Positions 7,481 to 14,258 of a DNA stretch of 18,427 nt are shown here, in pieces. This DNA comes from an uncultured Muribaculaceae bacterium (lineage in GTDB: Bacteria; Bacteroidota; Bacteroidia; Bacteroidales; Muribaculaceae). Made by a program: the position numbers and the translations under genes. Under the pieces are notes generated by a model, which ran no database searches, was not told the DNA's origin, and was given only the letters and a program-made list of their open reading frames with translations. The DNA is taken from contig CAUBWJ010000038.1 in NCBI GenBank assembly GCA_958439725.1, forward strand, positions 1 through 18,427, written 5' to 3'. Every line of letters begins with the position of its first letter. Position 1 is the first letter of the stretch.

Positions 7481-8782
7481 CTACCAGTAGATGTTTATCA
7501 GTAGCAATCCCACGCATATTGCCACGGCGCTTGCCACCAGTCCCGGCATCATGAAGGAGTGGTTGAGCACATATTTGCCGATGTGGGTTGTGCCTGTGCG
7601 GTCAAAATTGATGGCTGCGACGATGGTAGGATAGTTAGGAATGAAGAAATAACCGTTTACGGCAGGGTACAGGGCTATCAGAAGATAAGGACTCAGGCCC
7701 AGTGCTACGCCGAGCGGCATCACGGCGCGTACCGTGGCGGCCTGGCTATAAAGCAGTATCGACATGATGAACAGCGCCAGACAGAACAGCCAGGGCATTT
7801 GCTGCACCATGCCACGGATGGATCCGGTGAGCTGCGCCATATTGCCGTTGATGAAAGTGTCGCCCATCCAGGCAATACCGAAAATCGCTATCACGGCCTG
7901 CATGCCGGCAATGAAAACGCTGCCACGTGTGGGCGATATGCCGTCTATGCGGCAGCAGAGCATTATGATGGCGGCGGTGGAGAGCATCAGAATTTCTATC
8001 ACTGCGGGCATTCCCACGGGCGTGCCGTCAAACACCGGGCGCATCCCCGGAATGGAGCCGAACAGCACTATGAGGAAAGTTGCGGCAAGAAACAGAATCA
8101 CTGAAAGTTTGGCACGGAACGGCGTGTCAACCTGATTGTAGGTATGCTCGTTTTCTTTAATCATGCCTTCTTTCACACGGCGCTGGTACTCCGGATCATC
8201 TATCAGCTCCTTACCGACTTTGCGCGAAAAGAAAGCAGCCACGAGCACTCCGCACAGCGTGGCGGGAATCGAAACCTTCAGGATATCGAAGAGCGTCAGT
8301 CCCGCTCCGGATATCAACCCGAGCAGCGCCACCGTCGCGGCGGAAATCGGGCTGGCGGTGATGGCCTGCTGCGAAGCTATCACGGCTATGCCCAGGGGGC
8401 GTTCGGGGCGGATCTTGGTGTCGCGGGCCACTTCGGCTATTACCGGCAGCACTGAATATGCCACATGGCCTGTTCCGGCCACAAACGTGAAGGCGTAGGT
8501 TACGAGCGGGCTCAGGAAGGTGACGTGCGACGGATTCTTTCGCAGAAGCTTCTCGGCGAGCAGCACCAGATAGTCCAGACCCCCGGCAGCCTGCATGGCA
8601 GCTGCAGCCGCTATCACGGCCGCTATCATCAGCATTACGTCGATAGGCGGCGATGTGGGTTCCAGACCGAATAAAAACACAAGGACGGACATGCCTATGC
8701 CGCCCATCACTCCGAGGCCTATGCCACCGAGACGCGCGCCAACCACTATGGCGGCCAATACGAACAGAAGCTGGAATATCAT
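7481..8782 (-). CDS. Anaerobic C4-dicarboxylate transporter, DcuA/DcuB family
   Basis: The 433-residue inner-membrane protein has about 10-12 hydrophobic segments. Family motifs in order are GARLGGIGLGVMGGIG, AAMQAAGGLDYLV, FVAGTGHVAYSVLPVIAEVA, ITASPISAATVAL, LLYSQAATVRAVMPLGVALG and FDRTGTTHIGKYVLNHSF. Dcu proteins exchange fumarate, malate or aspartate for succinate during anaerobic fumarate respiration, which fits a fermentative gut Bacteroidales. Several motifs (ARLGGIG, AGGLDYLV, ITASPISAA, LLYSQAAT) read closer to what I remember of E. coli DcuA than DcuB, while FDRTGTTHIG is closer to DcuB, so no gene symbol is given. It lies 54 bases downstream of the HAD phosphatase gene and 28 bases upstream of the nitroreductase gene. 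Confidence 0.93.
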   Translation of the reverse strand: MIFQLLFVLAAIVVGARLGGIGLGVMGGIGMSVLVFLFGLEPTSPPIDVMLMIAAVIAAAAAMQAAGGLDYLVLLAEKLLRKNPSHVTFLSPLVTYAFTFVAGTGHVAYSVLPVIAEVARDTKIRPERPLGIAVIASQQAITASPISAATVALLGLISGAGLTLFDILKVSIPATLCGVLVAAFFSRKVGKELIDDPEYQRRVKEGMIKENEHTYNQVDTPFRAKLSVILFLAATFLIVLFGSIPGMRPVFDGTPVGMPAVIEILMLSTAAIIMLCCRIDGISPTRGSVFIAGMQAVIAIFGIAWMGDTFINGNMAQLTGSIRGMVQQMPWLFCLALFIMSILLYSQAATVRAVMPLGVALGLSPYLLIALYPAVNGYFFIPNYPTIVAAINFDRTGTTHIGKYVLNHSFMMPGLVASAVAICVGLLLINIYW

Positions 8783-8836
8783 TGTAGGGTTAGGTTGTAA
8801 AGTTTCTTTATTGTTATTATAATGCGCCGGGGGGCG

Positions 8837-9679
8837 TTAAAGTTGAATGCCGGTGTCTTTTTTGATGAAAAGAGCCACAGAATCGGCGGTATTGGGCCCT
8901 ATTACCACATCGGCGCTCTCTTTCACCTGCGGAAAAGCATTGGCTACGGCCACGGCCACGTCGGCCTCCCGCATCATGGGAAGGTCGTTGAGGTTGTCGC
9001 CGAACACCACCAGCCGCTCCGCTCCCGTCATGGCCTTGAGCTTTCTCACAGCCGAGGCTTTTGACACTCCACGGTCGAAAATCTCCAGATATCCGTTTGC
9101 GGGATTGAAAATATCGGGATAGCATGAAAACGAGCAGCATTCCGAGGACTCAAGCCGCGAGGCTGCGCGTTGCAGCGATTCCAGCGGCCCGAGGGCGAAA
9201 ATCAGTATGGGTTTTGCGCCATCGGGCATCTTTTCAGTGTTTATGTGCATGCGCTTCAGCTCCAGGCGCGAACGTTCGTCGGCGAATTTTCTCACGGCAT
9301 GGTTTACCGGGCCGGAGTAATAGGCGTGGATTATGGAATCGGGGGCTATGGTATAGATAAACGGGTGGATTCCTTCAGCCGCGAGGATGGCGAGAATGCG
9401 GTCGCGGACCGGCTGCCCGATGAGTTGCGGGTCGATATACCGGCGCGCCGTGCGGTCCCACATCGTGGCGCCGGTAAAGGTTATGAGCGGTATGGTTGTA
9501 TAGGTGTGGCTGAGCAGCCGGTCAACGGTTGCGGGCGTGCGCGCCGTGGCCACGCTTATCATGGCGCCCTTCCGCGACAGCTCCGATATGATTGCGGCCG
9601 ACCGCTGCGACACCTGCGAACACGCATCAAGCAGCGTCCCGTCCAGATCGGTTATGTAAAGTGTATTTTGCGGCTTCAT
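8837..9679 (-). CDS. Cof-type HAD-superfamily phosphatase
   Basis: The 280-residue cytosolic phosphatase belongs to HAD subfamily IIB (Cof-like). Motif I is YITDLDGTLLD with Asp11 and Asp13, motif II is the TART stretch (residues 45-48), motif III is the lysine of GVSKASAV (about Lys206), and motif IV is FGDNLNDLPMM (226-236). The long insertion between motifs II and III (about residues 85-190) is the large C2-type cap. Relatives dephosphorylate sugar phosphates, FMN or pyridoxal phosphate; the substrate here is unknown. Its ATG overlaps the histidine kinase stop by 4 bases (ATGA), so translation of the two is coupled. Confidence 0.88.
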   Translation of the reverse strand: MKPQNTLYITDLDGTLLDACSQVSQRSAAIISELSRKGAMISVATARTPATVDRLLSHTYTTIPLITFTGATMWDRTARRYIDPQLIGQPVRDRILAILAAEGIHPFIYTIAPDSIIHAYYSGPVNHAVRKFADERSRLELKRMHINTEKMPDGAKPILIFALGPLESLQRAASRLESSECCSFSCYPDIFNPANGYLEIFDRGVSKASAVRKLKAMTGAERLVVFGDNLNDLPMMREADVAVAVANAFPQVKESADVVIGPNTADSVALFIKKDTGIQL

Positions 9680-10884
9680 GTCTTCATCAGGGGGAGATTG
9701 ATTTCGAAGGTGGTGGCTTTGTCCGGGTCGGAACTGCTAACGAAGATTCTGCCGCCGTGATAGTGCTCCACTATGCGCTTTGCAAGGGTGAGGCCCAGGC
9801 CCCAGCCTCTTTGTTTGGTGGTGTGGCCGGGACGGAACACACGTTTGAAGTCCTTGTGCGGAATTCCGCGCCCCGTATCTGTAACACTGATAACGGCGGT
9901 TTCGTTCCGGTTTTTCATCGCTATGTCTATCCGTCCGCGGCCATCCATGGCGTCGACCGCATTCTTTATGAGGTTTTCCATCACCCACTGCAGCAGCGGC
10001 GGCGACACATTGGCCATGGCCGCACCGGCCGGAAGGCTTACGTGCAGCGCTATATTGGATGAGATGCGTGTGAGCATATAGTCGGCTGCGGCTCCCACTA
10101 CCTCGCGCAGGTCGGCGAGTTCCATAGCCGGCTGTGAACCTATCTTGGAAAAACGGCTTGCTATGGTCTCGAGGCGTTGCACGTCCTTGTCCATTTCCTC
10201 TGTAATCTCGCTATCCGTTCCGGTTTCACGCAGAATTTCGATCCAGGCCATGAGCGATGAGATGGGAGTGCCGAGCTGATGGGCTGTCTCTTTCGAGAGG
10301 CCTACCCACACCATGTTCTGTTCGGCCCGCTTCGATGAAGATACAGCGAAGTACACTATCGCCACAAATGCCGCCATCATGGCTATCATTATGTAGGGAT
10401 AGATGCTGAGGGCTCGCAGAAGGCGCGAATCCTGGTAGTAGAGATGCTGCAGCGTAGAGGGGGCGATCATTATGTGTATCACGTGGCCCGTGCGTCGCAG
10501 CTCGTCGAGCTTTCCGGCGAGAAAAATGGCATTAGCCGGCGATATATAAAGTGAGTCAGGGCCCACGGCCGTTTCCGGAAGGTCGAAATTGCGCTGCATG
10601 AGAATCTTTCCGGCATCGTCGGTGAGGATTACCGGAATGGAGGTGTTGGTTTCTATTATCTCCAGCAGAAAGTCGAGATTGCTTCCCGAGGCATCCCCTC
10701 CGGCCGAAGTCTCCGCCGAAGCTATCTGCCGTGTGGCGTCGGCCCATATCTGCATCCTTATCCTTTCCTGTTCGGCAACCCCCTTGGCCAGGGAATTGGA
10801 AAACAGCAGGAACGCTGCCACGATTATGATCGAGGCGATGAGAAACAGAATTTTGCCGTGTCGGCACAGTGACGGAATATTCAT
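9676..10884 (-). CDS. Membrane-bound sensor histidine kinase
   Basis: The 402-residue kinase has two transmembrane helices (about residues 12-30 and 162-181) bracketing a periplasmic sensor region of about 130 residues that I cannot assign to a known family. The dimerisation domain carries the phospho-acceptor His202 in LSKETAHQLGTPISSL. The catalytic domain shows the N box (VMENLIKNAVDAMDG, about 301-315), G1 (DTGRG, 336-340), F box (FKRVFRPGH) and G2 (GWGLGLTLAKRIV). There is no HAMP domain visible between TM2 and the H box; the linker is only about 20 residues. No response regulator gene adjoins it, so it is an orphan kinase in this window. It overlaps the downstream HAD phosphatase gene by 4 bases. 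Confidence 0.93.
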   Translation of the reverse strand: MNIPSLCRHGKILFLIASIIIVAAFLLFSNSLAKGVAEQERIRMQIWADATRQIASAETSAGGDASGSNLDFLLEIIETNTSIPVILTDDAGKILMQRNFDLPETAVGPDSLYISPANAIFLAGKLDELRRTGHVIHIMIAPSTLQHLYYQDSRLLRALSIYPYIMIAMMAAFVAIVYFAVSSSKRAEQNMVWVGLSKETAHQLGTPISSLMAWIEILRETGTDSEITEEMDKDVQRLETIASRFSKIGSQPAMELADLREVVGAAADYMLTRISSNIALHVSLPAGAAMANVSPPLLQWVMENLIKNAVDAMDGRGRIDIAMKNRNETAVISVTDTGRGIPHKDFKRVFRPGHTTKQRGWGLGLTLAKRIVEHYHGGRIFVSSSDPDKATTFEINLPLMKT

Positions 10885-10897
10885 CTTGGGTGACTTA

Positions 10898-10919
10898 TAT
10901 CGGATGAGTATCGGATGAG
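10898..10919. repeat. Tandem 11-base direct repeat upstream of the kinase gene
   Basis: TATCGGATGAG occurs twice with no spacer (10898-10908 and 10909-10919), beginning 14 bases upstream of the kinase ATG. It could be a simple slippage duplication or a paired regulator-binding site. There is no classical -7/-33 promoter here. Confidence 0.5.
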
Positions 10920-10975
10920 GACTCGCTGAAAGAGACTTATGCCGTTGCCGGATGATACCAATGAAAGTTAGATAA

Positions 10976-11366
10976 TCAATCCGGGAAATTTATAAGGTCG
11001 AAGTACATTGCTCTCGTTGGGGAATGCCTGTCTTTCTCGGAAAGGACATAAATCCGCACTTCTCATAAAAAGGTACCGCCGCAGCGTAGGCGTCAACCGT
11101 TTTGAATTGGCTACACGACGGTTCAAGCGGTTCCATAATTTCTTTTCATCCGGGTCAAAAACAATCTTGTCGTTAAGCAGACTGTAATAAGCAACAGTTC
11201 TGTCCGCTTCATTATCTTCGAGCAGATAGGTCAGCGCCATCATAGACCTGTAGTAATTAGCTGCGTCGGAAAACAAAAAGTCATTCAAATCGGCATCGCC
11301 GCAATCGAATGACTTTATTTTGGTCTCGGCATCGATCTGCCGGAACGTGAATTTGTCAAAGTCCAT
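10976..11366 (-). pseudogene. Decayed GNAT acetyltransferase gene with core deletion and frameshift
   Basis: The first roughly 88 codons match a Bacteroidota GNAT family: FDCGDADLNDFL, TYLLEDNEADRTVAYYSLLN and NRLNRRVANSK. Beyond about position 11100 this frame loses all resemblance. The missing C-terminus is found in other frames instead. TVDAYAAAVPFYEKCGF is encoded in the second frame just after the junction, and LSEKDRHSPTRAMYFDL in the third frame, ending at a TGA at 10976-10978. The acetyl-CoA-binding motif A, which belongs between SK and TVDAY, is absent. So a deletion of roughly 40 codons and a one-base shift near 11044-11057 have occurred. An open frame of 132 codons down to 10968 survives but cannot encode an active enzyme. 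The intact 52-codon gene ends 2 bases upstream. Confidence 0.82.
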
Positions 11367-11368
11367 AA

Positions 11369-11527
11369 TTACATCGGGAATGTGCTTATGGCTCTGAATG
11401 CCTCATACGCCTTTCTTGCCGCTTCCTTTTCCTCTTTGCTGACGGGAGCGGGATTCGCCATTCTCTTGGCGAAATTTTCAGCGTCTCTCCCCCTTAATAC
11501 CGGGGTTTCTTTGATGGGTCTTGCCAT
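11369..11527 (-). CDS. Small 52-residue protein, possible antitoxin-like partner of the GNAT relic
   Basis: The frame encodes 52 residues starting MARPIKETPVLRGRDAENF and ending AFRAISTFPM. It is strongly charged: a basic N-terminus, a Lys/Glu-rich middle (VSKEEKEAARKAYEAF) and a predicted C-terminal helix. The stop codon lies 2 bases before the ATG of the decayed GNAT gene, so the two formed an operon with tightly coupled translation. A -7 box lies 30 bases upstream. In other bacteria GNAT toxins are paired with small antitoxins, and the order antitoxin then GNAT is the same. This protein does not look like the ribbon-helix-helix DUF1778 antitoxins, however, and I do not recognise its family with certainty. 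Reality as a gene is supported by the ATG, the codon pattern, the coupling and the promoter; the antitoxin role is inference. Confidence 0.65.
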   Translation of the reverse strand: MARPIKETPVLRGRDAENFAKRMANPAPVSKEEKEAARKAYEAFRAISTFPM

Positions 11528-11557
11528 ACTGATATTCCTTTGTTTGTGGTTAGTTCA

Positions 11558-11565
11558 CAAATATA
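11558..11565 (-). promoter_or_regulatory. -7 promoter element of the small gene / GNAT relic
   Basis: On the minus strand this is TATATTTG, a perfect match to TAnnTTTG, 30 bases upstream of the ATG at 11527. No TTTG -33 box lies at the usual 19-20 base spacing. Confidence 0.45.
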
Positions 11566-11648
11566 CAACAAATTTCCGATATGTAGAGTTGTAAAATCCG
11601 GAATGGGCTATGAGCGAGTGCCAGTTTGTTGTCTGGGACGGGGACGTA

Positions 11649-12377
11649 TCAGAAGAGGGTGCGGAGTATGTCGAGCGATTTCAGCGAGCGCAGCGAGGCT
11701 ACATGGAGAGAATAATAGTCGAGAATCAGGTCGAGAATGCGGGAGCGTTCTGAGCGGGTCATGCGGTAGAGGTGCATGTTGGCGGGGGTCATACGGCTGA
11801 GCCGGGCCACAGCCTCGGCGTCGGCCGGCGGCAGATAATGGCGGTGGAGAGGGGGCGAGGCGCGGAAACGCCCTTCGGCCATGTCGAACACCATTCCGGG
11901 GCGGAAATCGTCGGTGCGCGGATCGATGCCTATGAAGCGTCCCAATCCCATCAGCATCATTATATGGAAATTCGCAGTCCGCTCTGACGGGAGTGCCGCA
12001 AGCACCTCCATGCAGTTGTATATGTATGCAAACAGACCTTCGTCCGGCCCGCTTTCGCGTAGCACTGCGCCGAGCACCTCGGCTGAAAACAGCGCGAGCG
12101 AACTCTTCACGGGGTTGCCGTGAATAGCCGATGGGGCTGCAGACATAGGCCGCGGCTCGTGCATGAGCAGTATGTCGGTGCCCCGGCGCGTGTCGGCCAC
12201 ACATTCCACCGCGCTCAGGGGCATGAGCAGGGCGCGGCGCCTTATCGCCTCGCGTCCTCCGCCGGCCGGCAGCGCGAATGCAACCCTTCCGGCCTCCAGA
12301 GAAAAAGCCGTGAGTATGGAGCTGCGTTCATTATGCTTGATGGTGCGCAGGGCAATTATGTGCATTGGGGTCTTCAT
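11649..12377 (-). CDS. recO: DNA repair protein RecO
   Basis: The 242-residue protein is the RecO of the RecFOR pathway, which loads RecA on gapped single-stranded DNA by displacing SSB. The N-terminal OB-fold domain is recognisable from IIALRTIKHNERSSILTAFS, with GRVAFALPAGGG after it. The helical C-terminal domain includes SLALFSAEVLGAVLRE and NFHIMMLMGLGRFIGI. No CxxC zinc motif is visible. Length is normal for Bacteroidota RecO. The start at 12377 aligns the IIALRTIK segment at the same distance from the N-terminus that I recall for Bacteroides RecO. It is divergent from the tRNA-Glu/rpsT unit, as is common in this phylum. Confidence 0.9.
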   Translation of the reverse strand: MKTPMHIIALRTIKHNERSSILTAFSLEAGRVAFALPAGGGREAIRRRALLMPLSAVECVADTRRGTDILLMHEPRPMSAAPSAIHGNPVKSSLALFSAEVLGAVLRESGPDEGLFAYIYNCMEVLAALPSERTANFHIMMLMGLGRFIGIDPRTDDFRPGMVFDMAEGRFRASPPLHRHYLPPADAEAVARLSRMTPANMHLYRMTRSERSRILDLILDYYSLHVASLRSLKSLDILRTLF

Positions 12378-12383
12378 TGCTCA

Positions 12384-12391
12384 CAAATTTA
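12384..12391 (-). promoter_or_regulatory. -7 promoter element immediately before recO
   Basis: On the minus strand this is TAAATTTG, ending 6 bases before the recO ATG. That is the same octamer and same spacing as in front of the DUF3795 gene. A clear -33 TTTG is not present, so confidence is moderate. Confidence 0.4.
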
Positions 12392-12472
12392 ACAAGAATG
12401 CTCCCGTTCACACGCCTTGGACCCTCCAAAATGCCTAAAATTCTCATGTTTTGATAAATTTTGATGAGATTA

Positions 12473-12504
12473 TTTGCCGGGAATAAAAAAAGAGGCTATA
12501 TTTG
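12473..12504 (+). promoter_or_regulatory. Promoter of the tRNA-Glu / rpsT unit
   Basis: TTTG (12473-12476) and TATATTTG (12497-12504) are separated by 20 bases, a textbook Bacteroidota housekeeping promoter. It lies 29 bases upstream of the first tRNA-Glu base, leaving a short leader for 5' processing. No other promoter of this quality is seen before rpsT, so tRNA and rpsT probably share a transcript. Confidence 0.75.
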
Positions 12505-12533
12505 CAGTCGATTTTGCGCAGAGCGCTATCTCC

Positions 12534-12605
12534 GGCCCATTCGTCTATCGGCTAGGACGCAAGATTTTCATTCTTGAAAGAGGAGTTCGATTCTCCTATG
12601 GGCTA
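12534..12605 (+). tRNA. tRNA-Glu (anticodon UUC), first copy
   Basis: The 72-base sequence folds into a full cloverleaf. The acceptor stem GGCCCAT pairs with ATGGGCT (first pair G-U), the D stem is GTCT/GGAC, and the anticodon stem CAAGA/TCTTG has the loop TTTTCAT presenting TTC. A 4-base variable loop and the T stem AGGAG/CTCCT with TTCGATT loop follow. CCA is not encoded. It is identical to the copy at 12947. Confidence 0.97.
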
Positions 12606-12643
12606 CAATTAATCAAAATAACTAAGTACATCCAATAAAAGCA

Positions 12644-12901
12644 ATGGCAAACCATAAATCATCGCTTAAGAGAATTCGTCAGACTGAGTCGCGTCGTCTC
12701 CGTAACCGTTACTATGCAAAGACTGCCCGTAACGCCGTTCGCAATCTCCGCAAGATGACCGACAAGACCGAGGCTGCTACCGCTCTGGTAAAAGTTACCG
12801 CTATGCTCGACCGCCTCGCAAGCAAAAATACTATTTCCAAGAATAAGGCTTCCAACCTCAAGAGCAAGCTTCAGCGCCACGTCAACAAGATTTCTGCCTG
12901 A
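12644..12901 (+). CDS. rpsT: 30S ribosomal protein S20
   Basis: The 85-residue, very basic protein is S20, a 16S rRNA-binding protein of the small subunit body. MANHKSSLKRIRQTESRRLRN is the conserved N-terminus and ARNAVRNLRKM, LDRLASKNTISKNKASNLKSKL and a C-terminal helix complete the three-helix bundle. Codon use is strongly biased toward C/T-ending codons (CGT, CGC, ATC, AAG), as expected for a highly expressed gene. It lies 38 bases after one tRNA-Glu and 45 bases before an identical one, so mature mRNA ends would be created in part by tRNA processing. Confidence 0.98.
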   Translation: MANHKSSLKRIRQTESRRLRNRYYAKTARNAVRNLRKMTDKTEAATALVKVTAMLDRLASKNTISKNKASNLKSKLQRHVNKISA

Positions 12902-12946
12902 TTGACGTTCCGGCATAGCCTTTGCTGATAAAAGGAAGTAGATTCC

Positions 12947-13018
12947 GGCCCATTCGTCTATCGGCTAGGACGCAAGATTTTCATTCTTGAAAGAGGAGTT
13001 CGATTCTCCTATGGGCTA
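12947..13018 (+). tRNA. tRNA-Glu (anticodon UUC), second identical copy
   Basis: All 72 bases match the copy at 12534, and 3 bases before and 1 base after are also shared, giving a 76-base direct repeat around rpsT. Its flanks are otherwise unrelated. No separate promoter is evident in the 45-base gap after rpsT, so it is probably transcribed with it, and a terminator follows 30 bases later. Confidence 0.97.
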
Positions 13019-13048
13019 CCCCCATAATAACATTAACCGCAAAACATC

Positions 13049-13083
13049 TGCATTGCGCCGTGAGGCGCGATGCATTTTATTTT
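13049..13083 (+). terminator. Intrinsic terminator of the tRNA-Glu/rpsT/tRNA-Glu unit
   Basis: An 11-bp stem TGCATTGCGCC (13049-13059) pairs with GGCGCGATGCA (13064-13074) with one T-G pair and a GTGA tetraloop, followed directly by TTTTATTTT. This is a strong rho-independent terminator. It sits only about 20 bases before the ATG of the TIGR02757 gene. Confidence 0.9.
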
Positions 13084-13102
13084 CTCCTAAATTAAGATAA
13101 AA

Positions 13103-13885
13103 ATGCCCCAACCCGACGAATTCACCTGGCAGCTCCTCGAGGAGGAGGCCCGTAAAATCAATTCCCCCGAATTCATAGCCGCCGATCCCGTGCAGTTCCC
13201 GCGCCGTTTTTCACGTCTGCAGGACGTGGAGACAGCCGCTTTGCTGTGCTCCTCGATAGCCTGGGGCAACCGCACCATGATCTGCCGCGACTGCGACCGC
13301 ATGTTGGCCCTTATGGGTCACGATCCGTATAATTTCATTATGGACGGGGCTTACGAGGATATTCCCGATATGAACATCCACCGCACATTCTTTGCCCGCA
13401 ACCTCCGGCATTTTCTCCGCGGCCTCCGGCTGCTTTTCAGCCGCCACGGTTCGGTCGACGCTCTGGCGCGCGATTGCGCCGCCGCGCAGTCGGAATTCCC
13501 CGCCTGGCATCTGGCCGAGGCCATCAACGGTATTCTTGCGGAAGCCAACGAGGGCACAGGCGACAGCCGCTGCCTGCCACTCAATCTCACCACCACCGCT
13601 CTCAAGCGACTTAACATGGCGCTCCGCTGGCTCGTGAGGGACGACGGCATAGTGGATATGGGCGTATGGTCATCGCTCAAACCCTCCCAGCTCTACATCC
13701 CCCTCGATGTGCATGTGGGCAACACCGCGCGTGCTCTCGGTCTCGTAGGCCGCCGCGCCAACGACCGCCGCACAGCCGTAGAGCTCACCTCCATGCTTCG
13801 CTCGCGCCGCCCCGCCGACCCCGTCTGGTTCGACTACGCCCTTTTCGGCATCGGCATCAACAAATCCCTCCCAACTCCCGACTGA
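13103..13885 (+). CDS. TIGR02757-family (DUF2400) protein
   Basis: The 260-residue cytosolic protein matches TIGR02757 along its length. The segments are DVETAALLCSSIAWGNRTMI (residues 41-60), MGHDPYNFI, ARNLRHFLRGLRLLF, and the best-conserved C-terminal block. That block runs RLNMALRWLVRDDG, SQLYIPLDVHVGNTARALGL, ELTSMLRS and DPVWFDYALFGIG. The family is common in Bacteroidota and has no established function; I make no functional claim. The strong terminator ending at 13083 separates it from the tRNA/rpsT unit, yet the 20 bases between contain no full promoter, so it may depend on readthrough. It is convergent with hpf. Its G+C content is visibly high, unlike the right end of the window. Confidence 0.88.
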   Translation: MPQPDEFTWQLLEEEARKINSPEFIAADPVQFPRRFSRLQDVETAALLCSSIAWGNRTMICRDCDRMLALMGHDPYNFIMDGAYEDIPDMNIHRTFFARNLRHFLRGLRLLFSRHGSVDALARDCAAAQSEFPAWHLAEAINGILAEANEGTGDSRCLPLNLTTTALKRLNMALRWLVRDDGIVDMGVWSSLKPSQLYIPLDVHVGNTARALGLVGRRANDRRTAVELTSMLRSRRPADPVWFDYALFGIGINKSLPTPD

Positions 13886-13898
13886 CACCCCACCACAG

Positions 13899-13937
13899 AA
13901 AAAAGCGGCATGTCAAAACTTGGTTCTGACACGCCGC
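13899..13937 (-). terminator. Terminator between hpf and the TIGR02757 gene
   Basis: GCGGC-A-TGTCA (13905-13915) pairs with TGACA-C-GCCGC (13927-13937) around one mismatch and an 11-base loop. On the minus strand the stem is followed at once by six U residues (from 13904-13899), ideal for ending the xerC-hpf transcript. On the plus strand a T run (13945-13950) comes later, so it may act weakly in both directions. Confidence 0.8.
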
Positions 13938-13962
13938 CGATTGTGCTTTTTAGGGGTTAAGT

Positions 13963-14256
13963 TTATTTGTCTATTTTTATTTTTTCAAGCTGGCGCTCGA
14001 TGGCTTCCAGGGCGAGGTCGTTGGCTTCCTCGAAGGTGTCGGCTGTCTTAGAGGCAACCTGTTCGCCTCGGTTGGGAACGATGGCTTTGATTGTTACTTC
14101 TTTGTTCTGGGCGGTCTCTGGCTTGATCAGACGCATATTTACTGCGATGTAATCAATCATTGGGTAACGGCGAGCCAGGCGAGCGGCTTTTTTCTGTACG
14201 AAGTCCTGCAGTTGCTGTGAGGCATCGAAATGGATTGACTGAATTCTGATTTCCAT
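13963..14256 (-). CDS. hpf: Ribosome hibernation promoting factor, short HPF/RaiA type
   Basis: The 97-residue protein is a single HPF/RaiA (sigma-54 modulation) domain, lacking the C-terminal dimerisation domain of long HPF. Features are MEIRIQSIHFDASQQLQDFVQKKAARLARRY, split over the first strand and helix, and the second helix DTFEEANDLALEAIERQL. It binds the decoding region of idle 30S subunits and inactivates ribosomes in slow growth. It starts 2 bases after the xerC stop, so it is translated from the same transcript, and ends at the terminator shared with the TIGR02757 gene. Confidence 0.92.
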   Translation of the reverse strand: MEIRIQSIHFDASQQLQDFVQKKAARLARRYPMIDYIAVNMRLIKPETAQNKEVTIKAIVPNRGEQVASKTADTFEEANDLALEAIERQLEKIKIDK

Positions 14257-14258
14257 AA

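Noticed and set aside
11608..12204. Arg/His/Pro-rich open frame overlapping recO on the same strand
   Set aside because: Low-complexity composition typical of a frame-shifted GC-rich gene; recO is clearly real.
12534..13018. tRNA attachment site with an integrated island between the two tRNA-Glu copies
   Set aside because: Only rpsT, a core gene, lies between the repeats, with no integrase or foreign cargo.
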